NCBI GenBank assembly: GCA_024508725.1
Contig: JANINS010000004.1
Span: forward strand, 638,163 to 702,162
DNA from: Chitinophagaceae bacterium
GTDB lineage: Bacteria; Bacteroidota; Bacteroidia; Chitinophagales; Chitinophagaceae
Length of the DNA stretch: 64,000 bases
Direction of reading: 5' to 3'
Shown here piece after piece: positions 17,821 through 26,096 of the stretch (its first letter is position 1; every line of letters begins with the position of its first letter). The notes below the pieces were generated by a model. It was not told where the DNA came from and did not search any database. It saw nothing but the letters and a program-made list of their open reading frames with translations. The position numbers were made by a program, and so were the translations under genes.

Positions 17821-18043
17821 AGAGCTTGTTTAAGTTTTTTGATGTCAAAAGTTTATTTGCAATCTCAAGCACTGCAACAGCCTGGTCTCTAGTGACACTA
17901 GGAAAATCTTCGAGGAATTGTTCTAATGATATACCGGCTTCTAAATGATCAAAAAATGATTCAACGGGAACACGAGTTCCTTTGAAAACAGTTTGACCTC
18001 CTAACACTTCCTTATTAGCACTTATCAGATCCGATAATTCCAT
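17804..18043 (-). CDS. DUF433 protein (putative antitoxin)
   Basis: A 79-aa protein with the DUF433 core: GGQTVFKGTRVPVESFFDHLEAG, then SLEQFLEDFPSVTRDQAVAVLE, a small winged-helix-like fold found as the antitoxin partner of DUF5615. The start is ATG 18043; a TTG one codon upstream is less likely. It overlaps and precedes the DUF5615 gene and would be translated first, as is usual for antitoxins. Confidence 0.82.
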   Translation of the reverse strand: MELSDLISANKEVLGGQTVFKGTRVPVESFFDHLEAGISLEQFLEDFPSVTRDQAVAVLEIANKLLTSKNLNKLYEIAA

Positions 18044-18124
18044 CAATTAAAGTTAGGAAAACTACCTCAGTTGATTTCATTAAGAGCGTTAAACTAAAAT
18101 GACTCAGAACTTCCTTACCTTCAA

Positions 18125-18141
18125 CGTGTAATTTTTACACG
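18125..18141. promoter_or_regulatory. Perfect 17-bp palindrome before the GH31 start
   Basis: CGTGTAA, a TTT centre, and TTACACG form a perfect inverted repeat ending 3 bp before the ATG. It could be an operator or a small RNA hairpin hiding the start; there is no U-tract after it. Confidence 0.4.
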
Positions 18142-18144
18142 AAG

Positions 18145-20496
18145 ATGAAACGACTGCTTGTATTTTTCCTGCTGAGCTTTTCTGCTTCAGCATTCGCACA
18201 ATCAAGATTAAGTGAACAGATCGGTGATGTAAAGTCGCAAAAAGCGATTCTGGGTGGTTTTGAGTTCGAACTCACCAATGCTCATGCTACCATTACGGCT
18301 TATAATGCTACCACATTACGGGTAAGAGTAAATAAGCAAAAGCCAACAGAAGATTTCTCGTTTGCTATTGATGATCTTATACCTAAGGGGGCAATCAGGA
18401 AACTTGGCTCCAGCGAATACAATTTCTCCCGTTTCGAAACTGATTCACTCACCATCGTTGTAAACACAAAGCCTTTCTATGTAATGATCGGTAATAAGAA
18501 AGGTGAATTAGTAAGTGATAATGGCTCTCTTCGTGTGAGCTGGTTTGGTAACCAGGTGAGCTGTTACAAAAAGATGCATCGTGATGAGAAATTCATTGGG
18601 TTAGGAGAGAAGACCGGTGGACTGAATCGAAGAGGCAATTTCTATCAACACTGGAACAGCGATGTGCCGGGTTATGCACTGAATCAGGATCCTCTTTATT
18701 CAACGATTCCTTTCTTTATCGGTGTGCATGATAGTGTGAGCTATGGCATTTTCTTCGACAACTCTCATAAAACTTATTTCAATTTTGGTGGTGGTGCCGA
18801 TGAAGATATTTTTCATTTCGGTGCCGATGATGGCGAAATGAACTATTATGTTTTTGGTGGAAGTTCAGTATCTCGTATCATCGAAGATTATACAGCACTC
18901 ACAGGAAGAACGACAATGCCTCCGATGTGGAGCCTGGGTTTTCAGCAATCAAGATGGGGTTACGATTCTCAACAACAGCTACTCGATATTGCTAAGACTT
19001 TTCGTGATAAGAAATTACCTGCTGATGTGATCGTCAGTGATATTCCATACATGGATAACTATAAAGTCTTTACCTGGAATCCAAAAGGTTTTCCTGATCC
19101 TAAAGGAATGATGAACCAGATGAAGCAAATGGGTTTTGATATGGTGACGATCATCGATCCGGGAATTAAAATAGAGCAAGGTTATAAAGCTTATGAGGAA
19201 GGTGTGAAGCAAAATCTGTTTGCGAAATATCCGGATGGTAAATTATATGTTGGTCATGTTTGGCCGGGAAGATGCCATTTTCCTGATTTTGTAAAATCAT
19301 CCACAAGAAAATGGTGGGGCGAAAGCTTTAAACAACCGTTGGTAGATATTGGCGTTAAAGGTTTCTGGAATGATATGAATGAACCTGCAGGATGGGGTAG
19401 AGAGTTTCCAAATATTATTGAATTTGGCGAAGGCAAGGACAAAAAAACATTGTTCACTATAAAGAATGCATACGGCTCATTAATGTCAAAAGCAACTTAT
19501 GAAGGCACAAGAGCTTTGTTGAATGGTCAACGTCCGTTTGTGTTGACCAGGGCAGCTTATGCAGGAATTCAAAAATATTCAGCACAGTGGACAGGTGATA
19601 ATGTTGCCAGCGATGATCATATGTTGCTTGGCTTTCGTTTATTGAATAGTATGGGAGTAAGTGGTGTGCCGTATGTTGGAATGGATATCGGCGGTTTTAT
19701 TGGTAATCCTTCTCCTGAATTATTTATTCGCTGGTTGAACCTCGCTGTATATTCTCCTTTATTCAGAAATCATACACACATCGGCTACAATTATCGTGAG
19801 CCATGGCAGTTTGGTGAAACCAATACGGAAAGAACAAGAAAGATATTGGAACAGCGTTATAAACTCCTTCCGTATTTGTACAGCAGTTTTTACCAGGCAC
19901 ACAAAACAGGAATGCCGATCAACAGAATGTTACCGATCGAGTACACCTACGATGAGAACGTGTACAACGGAAAATTTGAGAACCAGTTTTTATTTGGTGA
20001 CAATATGCTGGTAGCTCCTGTTGCCAGCACTCAAAATACTGTTGAAGTGTATTTGCCGGGTAAAGGCACGAAGTGGTACAGGTTGAGTGATGATAAAATG
20101 TACGAAGGTGGACAATCTTATTTTGTTCCAGCACCAATTGATGATGTTCCGGTGTTTGTAAAAGAAGGTGGTATCGTTCCAATGCAATCTGTTGTACAGA
20201 ACACAAAGGAGAAAGGTGATGGTGTGTTAACCATTCATGTTTGGAAGGGAAGCAATAAAACACAGTTCACTTATTACGAAGACGATGGAAATACTTATGA
20301 TTATGAGAATGGAAAATCATTTGTGAGAGATATTGTATACGAACCAAGGCAGAAATGGATAGCGTTCAGTCTAGAAATAGGAAATTTCGTTTCCAAGTTT
20401 ACTGAAGTAAAATTGATGTATCACACTGGGAGCAGGGTAGTTGAAATTGTTAAGCCATATAATAGAGCAACTCTAAACTTCGACCTGCCTGAATAG
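18145..20496 (+). CDS. Secreted alpha-glucosidase/xylosidase-type glycoside hydrolase, GH31
   Basis: A 783-aa exported enzyme with a signal peptide (MKRLLVFFLLSFSASAFAQ). The GH31 catalytic nucleophile is D410 in GFWNDMNEP and the probable acid/base is D485 in QWTGDNVASDD. N-terminal beta-sandwich (galactose-mutarotase-like, about 30-240), catalytic barrel (about 250-590) and C-terminal beta domains fit the family layout. It likely cleaves alpha-linked glucose from oligosaccharides in the periplasm. No transporter or regulator sits next to it. A 17-bp palindrome lies just before the start. Confidence 0.92.
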   Translation: MKRLLVFFLLSFSASAFAQSRLSEQIGDVKSQKAILGGFEFELTNAHATITAYNATTLRVRVNKQKPTEDFSFAIDDLIPKGAIRKLGSSEYNFSRFETDSLTIVVNTKPFYVMIGNKKGELVSDNGSLRVSWFGNQVSCYKKMHRDEKFIGLGEKTGGLNRRGNFYQHWNSDVPGYALNQDPLYSTIPFFIGVHDSVSYGIFFDNSHKTYFNFGGGADEDIFHFGADDGEMNYYVFGGSSVSRIIEDYTALTGRTTMPPMWSLGFQQSRWGYDSQQQLLDIAKTFRDKKLPADVIVSDIPYMDNYKVFTWNPKGFPDPKGMMNQMKQMGFDMVTIIDPGIKIEQGYKAYEEGVKQNLFAKYPDGKLYVGHVWPGRCHFPDFVKSSTRKWWGESFKQPLVDIGVKGFWNDMNEPAGWGREFPNIIEFGEGKDKKTLFTIKNAYGSLMSKATYEGTRALLNGQRPFVLTRAAYAGIQKYSAQWTGDNVASDDHMLLGFRLLNSMGVSGVPYVGMDIGGFIGNPSPELFIRWLNLAVYSPLFRNHTHIGYNYREPWQFGETNTERTRKILEQRYKLLPYLYSSFYQAHKTGMPINRMLPIEYTYDENVYNGKFENQFLFGDNMLVAPVASTQNTVEVYLPGKGTKWYRLSDDKMYEGGQSYFVPAPIDDVPVFVKEGGIVPMQSVVQNTKEKGDGVLTIHVWKGSNKTQFTYYEDDGNTYDYENGKSFVRDIVYEPRQKWIAFSLEIGNFVSKFTEVKLMYHTGSRVVEIVKPYNRATLNFDLPE

Positions 20497-20514
20497 CTGA
20501 ATAGAATTGTTACA

Positions 20515-20533
20515 GTACAAGAGTGCGACGCAA
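20515..20533 (-). repeat. Dispersed intergenic repeat, copy 6 (core)
   Basis: Minus strand exact core TTGCGTCGCACTCTTGTAC, CCAGC end at about 20564-20560. It lies just after the GH31 stop and before the rnpB promoter. Confidence 0.85.
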
Positions 20534-20588
20534 CGAAAGATCAATCAAGGAACAGAAAGCTGGTGTCATAATAAAATTCTAAACAACG

Positions 20589-20617
20589 TTGATCACTACT
20601 TATCATCGTTATCTTTG
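20589..20617 (+). promoter_or_regulatory. Promoter of rnpB
   Basis: TTG (20589-20591), an 18-bp spacer and TATCTTTG (20610-20617) match the Bacteroidota housekeeping promoter. The RNA's first paired base (20622) lies 5 nt after the box, which fits the expected start site. Confidence 0.75.
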
Positions 20618-20621
20618 CTGC

Positions 20622-20960
20622 ACAAACCCGAACTATCGTCTCAGCAATGGGAAGGAAAGTCCGGACAGCACAGAGCAACTCACTGGTGAATAGCCAGGTG
20701 TTCTTTTACAGAGCAACAGATAGTGCCACAGAAAATTACTTTCATGCCTCTGGCATGATAAAGGTGAAAACGTGAGGTAAGAGCTCACGATGGTCTGCAG
20801 CAATGCAGTTCATGGGTAAACCTTGAGTGCTGTAATGCCACGTATAGAGTCGTTCGAGGGCTGCTCGTCCGAGACTCAGGGTAGGCAGCAACAGGTAAAC
20901 AGCAATGTTTATCGCAGATAAATGATAGTTTAGAAACAGAATCCGGCTTACGAGGTTTGT
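20622..20960 (+). ncRNA. rnpB: RNase P RNA (class A)
   Basis: This is the catalytic RNA of RNase P, which trims the 5' ends of pre-tRNAs. Conserved blocks are present in order: GGAAAGTCCGGACAGCACAG, the AGTGCCACAGAAA segment, GGCTGCTCGTCCGAG, GGGTAGGCAGC, and the closing ACAGAATCCGGCTTA. The ends were set by helix P1: ACAAACC (20622-20628) pairs with GGTTTGT (20954-20960). A consensus promoter precedes it and a strong terminator follows, so it is its own transcription unit. Confidence 0.95.
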
Positions 20961-20970
20961 ACATTTTTAG

Positions 20971-20996
20971 TCCCGTTACTTAGTAGCGGGATTTTT
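20971..20996 (+). terminator. Terminator of rnpB
   Basis: TCCCGTTAC pairs with GTAGCGGGA (one G-U pair) around a TTA loop and is followed by TTTTT. Confidence 0.88.
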
Positions 20997-21030
20997 ATTT
21001 AGTCGGCTGGCTGGTGCTATTGAGCTTTGC

Positions 21031-21049
21031 TTGCGACGCTCCGTTTATC
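21031..21049 (+). repeat. Dispersed intergenic repeat, copy 7 (degenerate core)
   Basis: TTGCGACGCTCCGTTTATC is a decayed core, but both flanks match the family: GGTGCTATTGAGCTT before it and CTGTTCTTTACTGAAC after it. The tail supplies the last codons and stop of the neighbouring SDR gene. Confidence 0.65.
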
Positions 21050-21059
21050 TTTCTGTTCT

Positions 21060-21725
21060 TTACTGAACTGTGCCTGCAAGATGTATGATCTCTCTGTATT
21101 CATGAATGTGCAATCCTGGTTGATTATTCTTTGCAGCAGCCACCATTGCCTTAGCAACATCTGTAGCCTTTACTGCTTTCCATTTTGTTGGAATGATGAA
21201 TGCAAGCACTTTCATCATCGGTTGAAATATTCTTTCAGCTAACCTGAACTCCTGTTTTCTATGACCAAGCAACATCGATGGACGGAAGATATGAGTAGAA
21301 GATACATTTGCCTTCTTCACTTCATCTTCTACTTCACCTTTCAGCTTTATATAGAAATTATTGCTCCTGCTATTTGCCCCAACTGATGAAACGAGTAAGA
21401 ACTGTTCGCAGCCAGTCTCTGCACAAAGCTTAGCGGCATTAACAGGAATATCAAAATCAACTTTTCGGTAAGCTGCTTTATTGCCTTTTACTTTGTTTTG
21501 CGTGGTGCCTACAGTACAGAAAACAGCATTGCTGCCTGCAATTCCTGCTTTGTATTGATCATAATTGTTGAAATCGATAACAATAACTTCAACCTTTGTA
21601 TCATTGATCGTAAGCGGTCTTCTAACCAGCAAACGTATTTTATCAAAGGCATTATCATGTTGGAGTAGATCAAGTATATGGCTTCCGATCAATCCTGTTG
21701 AACCGATGATGGTAGCTGTTGACAT
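21060..21725 (-). CDS. NAD(P)-binding atypical SDR (HTATIP2/TIP30-like) protein
   Basis: A 221-aa Rossmann-fold protein starting MSTATIIGSTGLIGSHIL, with the GxTGxxG nucleotide motif at residues 8-14, LLVRRPL after it and LLVSSVGANS in the middle. The usual Y-x3-K pair is replaced by FYIKLKGEVE, typical of atypical SDRs. Substrate unknown. Its stop codon and last few residues (about GTVQ) lie in the tail of a dispersed repeat, so the natural C-terminus may have been altered by the repeat. Confidence 0.8.
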   Translation of the reverse strand: MSTATIIGSTGLIGSHILDLLQHDNAFDKIRLLVRRPLTINDTKVEVIVIDFNNYDQYKAGIAGSNAVFCTVGTTQNKVKGNKAAYRKVDFDIPVNAAKLCAETGCEQFLLVSSVGANSRSNNFYIKLKGEVEDEVKKANVSSTHIFRPSMLLGHRKQEFRLAERIFQPMMKVLAFIIPTKWKAVKATDVAKAMVAAAKNNQPGLHIHEYREIIHLAGTVQ

Positions 21726-21729
21726 AAAA

Positions 21730-22377
21730 TTATTTTAAGCGAAGTGTTGGAAAATCTTCTAATATTATATCGGGTATATTCTGATTGCAAGATTTAAGTA
21801 GCCTTGCCATTCCTTTTCCTTTATCAAAACCTATTCTTATAATTGTGTAGCACTTATCTGATGCGTTAAATGAAAATTCAGCTGCAGGATAGGCGTTACC
21901 TGTGATATCATCTTCATCAATTTCAGCAGCTAAAAAGAAACCAGCGTTTAAATCGGCCACACCAGCTTCGTAGTGTGACGATTTGCCATCTTCTATAATT
22001 TCAATACGGTATTTAATTGTGGTATAGTTAAGTCGTTGTACATGTATTGCAACGGAAATTTTATCTTTTTTTCCAGTATAAGTTTGTTGCTTTTCAATAG
22101 CAGGTGTACTCGGAAAATAGGATGTGTCATTATTGATTATTAATAAACTGTCTTTCAATTCAAATTTTTCATGTCCAATTATTTCTTTTAGGGATGTAAT
22201 AAAAGCTCTTGAATATTTACTTGTATCCACGACTTCCTTATTAGTACGTGAATTCTTTTCATCTACTTTTTTAGCTGGAAGTGTATCTGTTTGGATTGAT
22301 TGTTTTCGAGCCTCGTCTGATGATGTGCAGCCAAATAAAGTTGTAACTATCAAGATGAAGAATAAGAGTTTTGACAT
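21730..22377 (-). CDS. Hypothetical lipoprotein
   Basis: A 215-aa protein. The start is taken at ATG 22377 because it gives a proper lipoprotein signal (MSKLLFFILIVTTLFGCTSS, lipobox Cys17); the frame stays open 21 codons further upstream into the GNAT gene. After a Ser/Thr/Lys-rich linker there is a beta-rich domain with no motif I recognise. It ends 4 bp before the SDR gene and may be co-transcribed with it. Function unknown. Confidence 0.65.
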   Translation of the reverse strand: MSKLLFFILIVTTLFGCTSSDEARKQSIQTDTLPAKKVDEKNSRTNKEVVDTSKYSRAFITSLKEIIGHEKFELKDSLLIINNDTSYFPSTPAIEKQQTYTGKKDKISVAIHVQRLNYTTIKYRIEIIEDGKSSHYEAGVADLNAGFFLAAEIDEDDITGNAYPAAEFSFNASDKCYTIIRIGFDKGKGMARLLKSCNQNIPDIILEDFPTLRLK

Positions 22378-22418
22378 AGGAAGCAAAATGAAGTAAGAAA
22401 TATGTATTGCATAAATAA

Positions 22419-22958
22419 TTAGAGCTTTGAATAGAACCATTGTTCTTTATCGATCTTATACACGTAGTTCAATTTAGGTGCTTCACCAAAATACGCAACT
22501 TCTTCTTCGCCGATCTTATTGGCTCCTAATCTTTCAATAGCGATCTGTGAACGTGTATTCACTGCTCCGATCTGGAAATTTACTGTATTCACATATTGAA
22601 AGAGATGATCCAGCATCATTGCTTTTACCGAATGGTTAATGCCTTTGCCCCAAAACTTTGTTGCATAGAATGTATAGCCGATGTAGATGCTGCTCTCTTG
22701 TTCATTGTAACCGTATATACGAGTGCTTCCGGCGATTTCACCAGTAGCTTTATCAATGATCTTATAAGCACCTTTACTCTCCAGTGCTCCTTCAAAAAAG
22801 GTTTGAAACACTTCTCTTTTCCAACGGTCTTTGTTTGGATGTTGCTCCCATATCATAGGATCAGAAGCTACAGCATACAAGTCTTCAAAGTCTTGCGGTA
22901 TTAAAGGTTGCAGGATCGCCTTTTCGTTTTCCAGTATTGTTTGTGTACTGAATTGCAT
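22419..22958 (-). CDS. GNAT family N-acetyltransferase (RimJ/RimL-like)
   Basis: A 179-aa acetyltransferase. Opening LQPLIPQDFEDLYAVASDP, the acetyl-CoA binding region around YATKFWGKGINHSVKAMMLDHLF (about residues 99-121) and NTRSQIAIERLGANKIG near the end match the RimJ/RimL group. It acetylates an amino group on a protein or small molecule; the target is not visible. It starts 10 bp after the DUF2200 gene and is likely in the same transcript. Confidence 0.85.
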   Translation of the reverse strand: MQFSTQTILENEKAILQPLIPQDFEDLYAVASDPMIWEQHPNKDRWKREVFQTFFEGALESKGAYKIIDKATGEIAGSTRIYGYNEQESSIYIGYTFYATKFWGKGINHSVKAMMLDHLFQYVNTVNFQIGAVNTRSQIAIERLGANKIGEEEVAYFGEAPKLNYVYKIDKEQWFYSKL

Positions 22959-22968
22959 GTTTATAAGA

Positions 22969-23319
22969 TCATTTTCTTAAAATCTTTTCCATTGCTTTAC
23001 CCTTTGCCAGCTCATCGATCAGTTTATCGAGATAACGGATCTTTTGCATCAGCGGATCTTCGATTTCTTCTACACGATAACCACATATCACACCCGTGAT
23101 CTTTGTTGCATTCGGATTTAGTTGTGGTGCTTCATTGAAGAATGTTTCAAAATCCGTTTTGTTATCTAATATTTTTTGCAAACCAATGGCATCATAACCT
23201 GTGAGCCAGTAAATGATCTCATCCACTTCGGCTTTCGTTCTTCCTTTCTTCTCTGCCTTTTGAATGTAGTGTGGATACACACCTGCAAATGACATCTTGA
23301 ATACACGGGTATTGTTCAT
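22969..23319 (-). CDS. DUF2200 family protein
   Basis: A 116-aa cytoplasmic protein. [36 protein letters not shown] and the following [30 protein letters not shown] are the recognisable DUF2200 blocks; no biochemical role is known for the family. It is first of a short minus-strand run with the GNAT gene. Confidence 0.85.
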   Translation of the reverse strand: MNNTRVFKMSFAGVYPHYIQKAEKKGRTKAEVDEIIYWLTGYDAIGLQKILDNKTDFETFFNEAPQLNPNATKITGVICGYRVEEIEDPLMQKIRYLDKLIDELAKGKAMEKILRK

Positions 23320-23509
23320 CGTAGATTCTGTTATATCTCAAAGGTAACAATCAGCATGTGTAAGCTTTTCGTTTAAATTGTTTGTTTCTTATATTTAAGC
23401 ACCAAACCATTAAAACCAAGCTGTTGAAAACCTCATTCATCCCTTCGAAGAGATACAGAGCTTTCTCGATTATCATGATTATTCTTTAGCGGTTCGCAGG
23501 TTACTTGAT

Positions 23510-24562
23510 ATGTGCCTCGACAGTGGTAATGATGAGCTTTTAAGAGAAGCCATTGCACTGAGCCGTTTATACAGAACATATCAGCCCGAACAAGCCGAAC
23601 TTCCCGAGTTGAAATTACAGGCAGAAGCATTGTTGCAAAAGCTCGAACATTTTACGCCTGCTTTGCATCTCAACAAAATGTTACTCGTTGCCGAGGACAT
23701 TAGTAAAACTTATTCTGGCAGCAGGTTCAGTCTGCAGAAGCTCAATCTTCGTATAAGCACAGGTGATATTTTAGGTGTGGTAGGAGAGAATGGAAATGGT
23801 AAAACAACATTGTTGCGTTGCCTTGCCGGTCAACTGGCTTTGGATAGTGGAGCGTTGCATTATCCACAATTGTCGAAAGCAGATCATTATGCGATCAAAC
23901 ATCACATTGCTTTTATTCCGCAACGTATTCCAAGATGGTATGGGCAATTGAAAGATAACCTGCACTTTTCAGCTGCGATCGCAGGCATATTGGGAGACAA
24001 GAACAGGTTGATGGTTGATTTTATGCTGGAGCGATTGAATCTTACGCCTTATGCTGAGCTTACATGGACACAGATCAGCAGTGGTTACCGAACAAGGTTT
24101 GAGATTGCCAGGATATTATTGCAAAGGCCAAGCTTGCTGATATTGGATGAACCATTGGCTAACCTTGATATTAATGCACAGCAAACGATACTTACTGATC
24201 TCCGTTACATGGCTAAATCCATTTATCAGCCGATGGGAGTAATACTCAGTTCACAACAATTACATGAAGTAGAGAAGATCGCAGATACAGTGTTGTTCAT
24301 TAAGAACGGAAGTTGTCTTTTCAGAACGGATGATTCTGTGAAACAAGACTCCTGTGTAGTGGAAGTAGAAACAACGATCAGCCGGGATGAATTGTTTCAG
24401 GCATTTGCTGCTACAGAAGTATCAGTAAGTTTTAACGGAGGGTTTTATACAATAGAATCCACTTCGCTTACTGTTCCGGAACTTCTAAGCAGGCTAGTGA
24501 ACAATAATATTCCCGTGAGCTATTTCAGAGACATCACCCATTCAACCAAACGTTTCTTTTAA
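23510..24562 (+). CDS. ABC transporter ATP-binding protein with extended N-terminus
   Basis: At least 350 aa. The ATPase domain runs from about residue 60: Walker A GENGNGKTT, a degenerate signature SSGYR in place of LSGGQ, Walker B LLILDEP, then D-loop LANLD. A C-terminal extension of about 100 residues follows. The annotated start is the first ATG (23510), but the frame continues upstream to a TAA at 23411 with convincing protein (ENLIHPFEEIQSFLDYHDYS...) and no ATG, GTG or TTG. True initiation is probably near 23423 (codon GTT before GAA) or there is a sequence change. It is coupled with the membrane protein 9 bp downstream. Confidence 0.85.
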   Translation: MCLDSGNDELLREAIALSRLYRTYQPEQAELPELKLQAEALLQKLEHFTPALHLNKMLLVAEDISKTYSGSRFSLQKLNLRISTGDILGVVGENGNGKTTLLRCLAGQLALDSGALHYPQLSKADHYAIKHHIAFIPQRIPRWYGQLKDNLHFSAAIAGILGDKNRLMVDFMLERLNLTPYAELTWTQISSGYRTRFEIARILLQRPSLLILDEPLANLDINAQQTILTDLRYMAKSIYQPMGVILSSQQLHEVEKIADTVLFIKNGSCLFRTDDSVKQDSCVVEVETTISRDELFQAFAATEVSVSFNGGFYTIESTSLTVPELLSRLVNNNIPVSYFRDITHSTKRFF

Positions 24563-24571
24563 AACAGTTTT

Positions 24572-26083
24572 ATGCCCTCGAACAAAAGATTTTTAGCCCC
24601 TGGCTTTCTTAACAGGTTAGATCAATGGCTACTCATTCATAAACCTGAGACCTGGAGTGCAAGAACACATTTGGTGTTGTATTATGGTGGTGGATTTTTG
24701 TTGATACTGGGACTATTGGCTTTTATATTTCCTGATGATCCCCGAACTGATTCAGGTGTTTTCAATTGGGTTTTATTTACCTCTGTTATTACATTGATCG
24801 CTTTAGTGGTATGGCTCATTTACCTGCTTCGTTTTAATGTGTTTAAACGTTTTGGTATTACTAAACCGCTAAACAGGTTAAAAGCATTCATCTTATATTT
24901 TATTTCAATAGGGATCATCCTGCTTATTTCATTTATAGAAAGTGGAGTTGAATGTATAAAAGCCAACAGGGCTTTCGGAGACGAAGAGATGGTGAATGAT
25001 ATGAATAAGATGAATATGATCATCACCCAGCTGGAGTATGATTCGCTTAATCATGTATGGGGCAGAGATACATTCAGGATCGTTGATACAATACCTGCAG
25101 TGGCTTATACACCTCCACCTCCATCGTTGCCACCTGGTTATGAAGAATTCACTGTTGACACTGCTGCAGTGGTCATTTTAGATAGTGAGGAGGAAAGCCA
25201 GGGTATCAGGTTGATGGATACCGCCACATTCAATAAAAGCATCAGGAGTGGTGACAGTACGCAAAAGTTAGATGACAGTACTTTTATATTTTTTACTTGT
25301 CCTACTTACATTTTCGTAAATAATTACCGGCTGGAACAATTTTCATCTGCCAAATTATACGAGTCAGCAGATGTATACAAAGCTGTTGTAAAGGACTTCA
25401 AAGTCCCTGATAAATTAAAACTCAATACCGAAATAGAACACCTGATAGCTAAATATTCTGATCCCAATTACAGGTACTATACATCAGAAAGGCGAGACTA
25501 TACATACGTAATGGAGAAAAAGTATCAGATAGATAAAGTTGAAAGTGGATTACGAAATATATCTGTCCGAAAGAATTTCTGGAGAGGCAGTAATATAGAG
25601 ATCATAGTAAGGGTATTCTTCTATATCACAATATCATTGAGTCTGCTTGTATTTATATTCAGGCATAGTACTGTTAAGACGTTTTTCCTCACTTTACTTA
25701 CGGCATGTGTCATCTGCCTACTAACAGCATTGTTTATTGCACTTTCAAACAGCAGGGCAACGGGTTTGCTTTTTTCGATGATCTTCTATTTCGTTTGTTT
25801 TTTGGGGATCTCGTTAATGGCCTGGCAAACAAGAATAAGAAGTGTAGCTGTGGGAATTGGCATTAACCTGTTTGTAGCGATGCTTACGTTTATGCCAATG
25901 ATCATTGTAGGTTTTGCTTATGCCGTTTATGATGAGTCGAGAGATTATAACCAGGTTACGGAAGACAATAGACACATCTGGATGTTTATTGCTGAGATTG
26001 CCGGACCTGTTATTCTTTTAATGGCGATTCCAACGATCATACATAAGTTGTATAGGAGATGGTATGCACTACCTGAGAACTAA
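24572..26083 (+). CDS. Polytopic membrane protein, probable ABC partner
   Basis: A 503-aa protein. Hydrophobic segments: about 48-68, 76-100 and 105-125, then a soluble region of about 200 residues (130-345) with acidic and proline stretches, then about six more segments (345-500). It follows the ABC ATPase gene by 9 bp, so it probably forms the membrane part of that transporter, but no known permease signature is visible. I do not recognise the family. Substrate unknown. Confidence 0.65.
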   Translation: MPSNKRFLAPGFLNRLDQWLLIHKPETWSARTHLVLYYGGGFLLILGLLAFIFPDDPRTDSGVFNWVLFTSVITLIALVVWLIYLLRFNVFKRFGITKPLNRLKAFILYFISIGIILLISFIESGVECIKANRAFGDEEMVNDMNKMNMIITQLEYDSLNHVWGRDTFRIVDTIPAVAYTPPPPSLPPGYEEFTVDTAAVVILDSEEESQGIRLMDTATFNKSIRSGDSTQKLDDSTFIFFTCPTYIFVNNYRLEQFSSAKLYESADVYKAVVKDFKVPDKLKLNTEIEHLIAKYSDPNYRYYTSERRDYTYVMEKKYQIDKVESGLRNISVRKNFWRGSNIEIIVRVFFYITISLSLLVFIFRHSTVKTFFLTLLTACVICLLTALFIALSNSRATGLLFSMIFYFVCFLGISLMAWQTRIRSVAVGIGINLFVAMLTFMPMIIVGFAYAVYDESRDYNQVTEDNRHIWMFIAEIAGPVILLMAIPTIIHKLYRRWYALPEN

Positions 26084-26096
26084 TCGGCTTTCACCG

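Noticed and set aside
20507-20689. Short plus-strand open frame over the rnpB 5' end
   Set aside because: It covers a dispersed repeat, the rnpB promoter and the start of RNase P RNA, so it is not a gene.
23354-23374. ATG at 23354 as start of the ABC ATPase
   Set aside because: That frame meets a stop after six codons and is not in phase with the ATPase.
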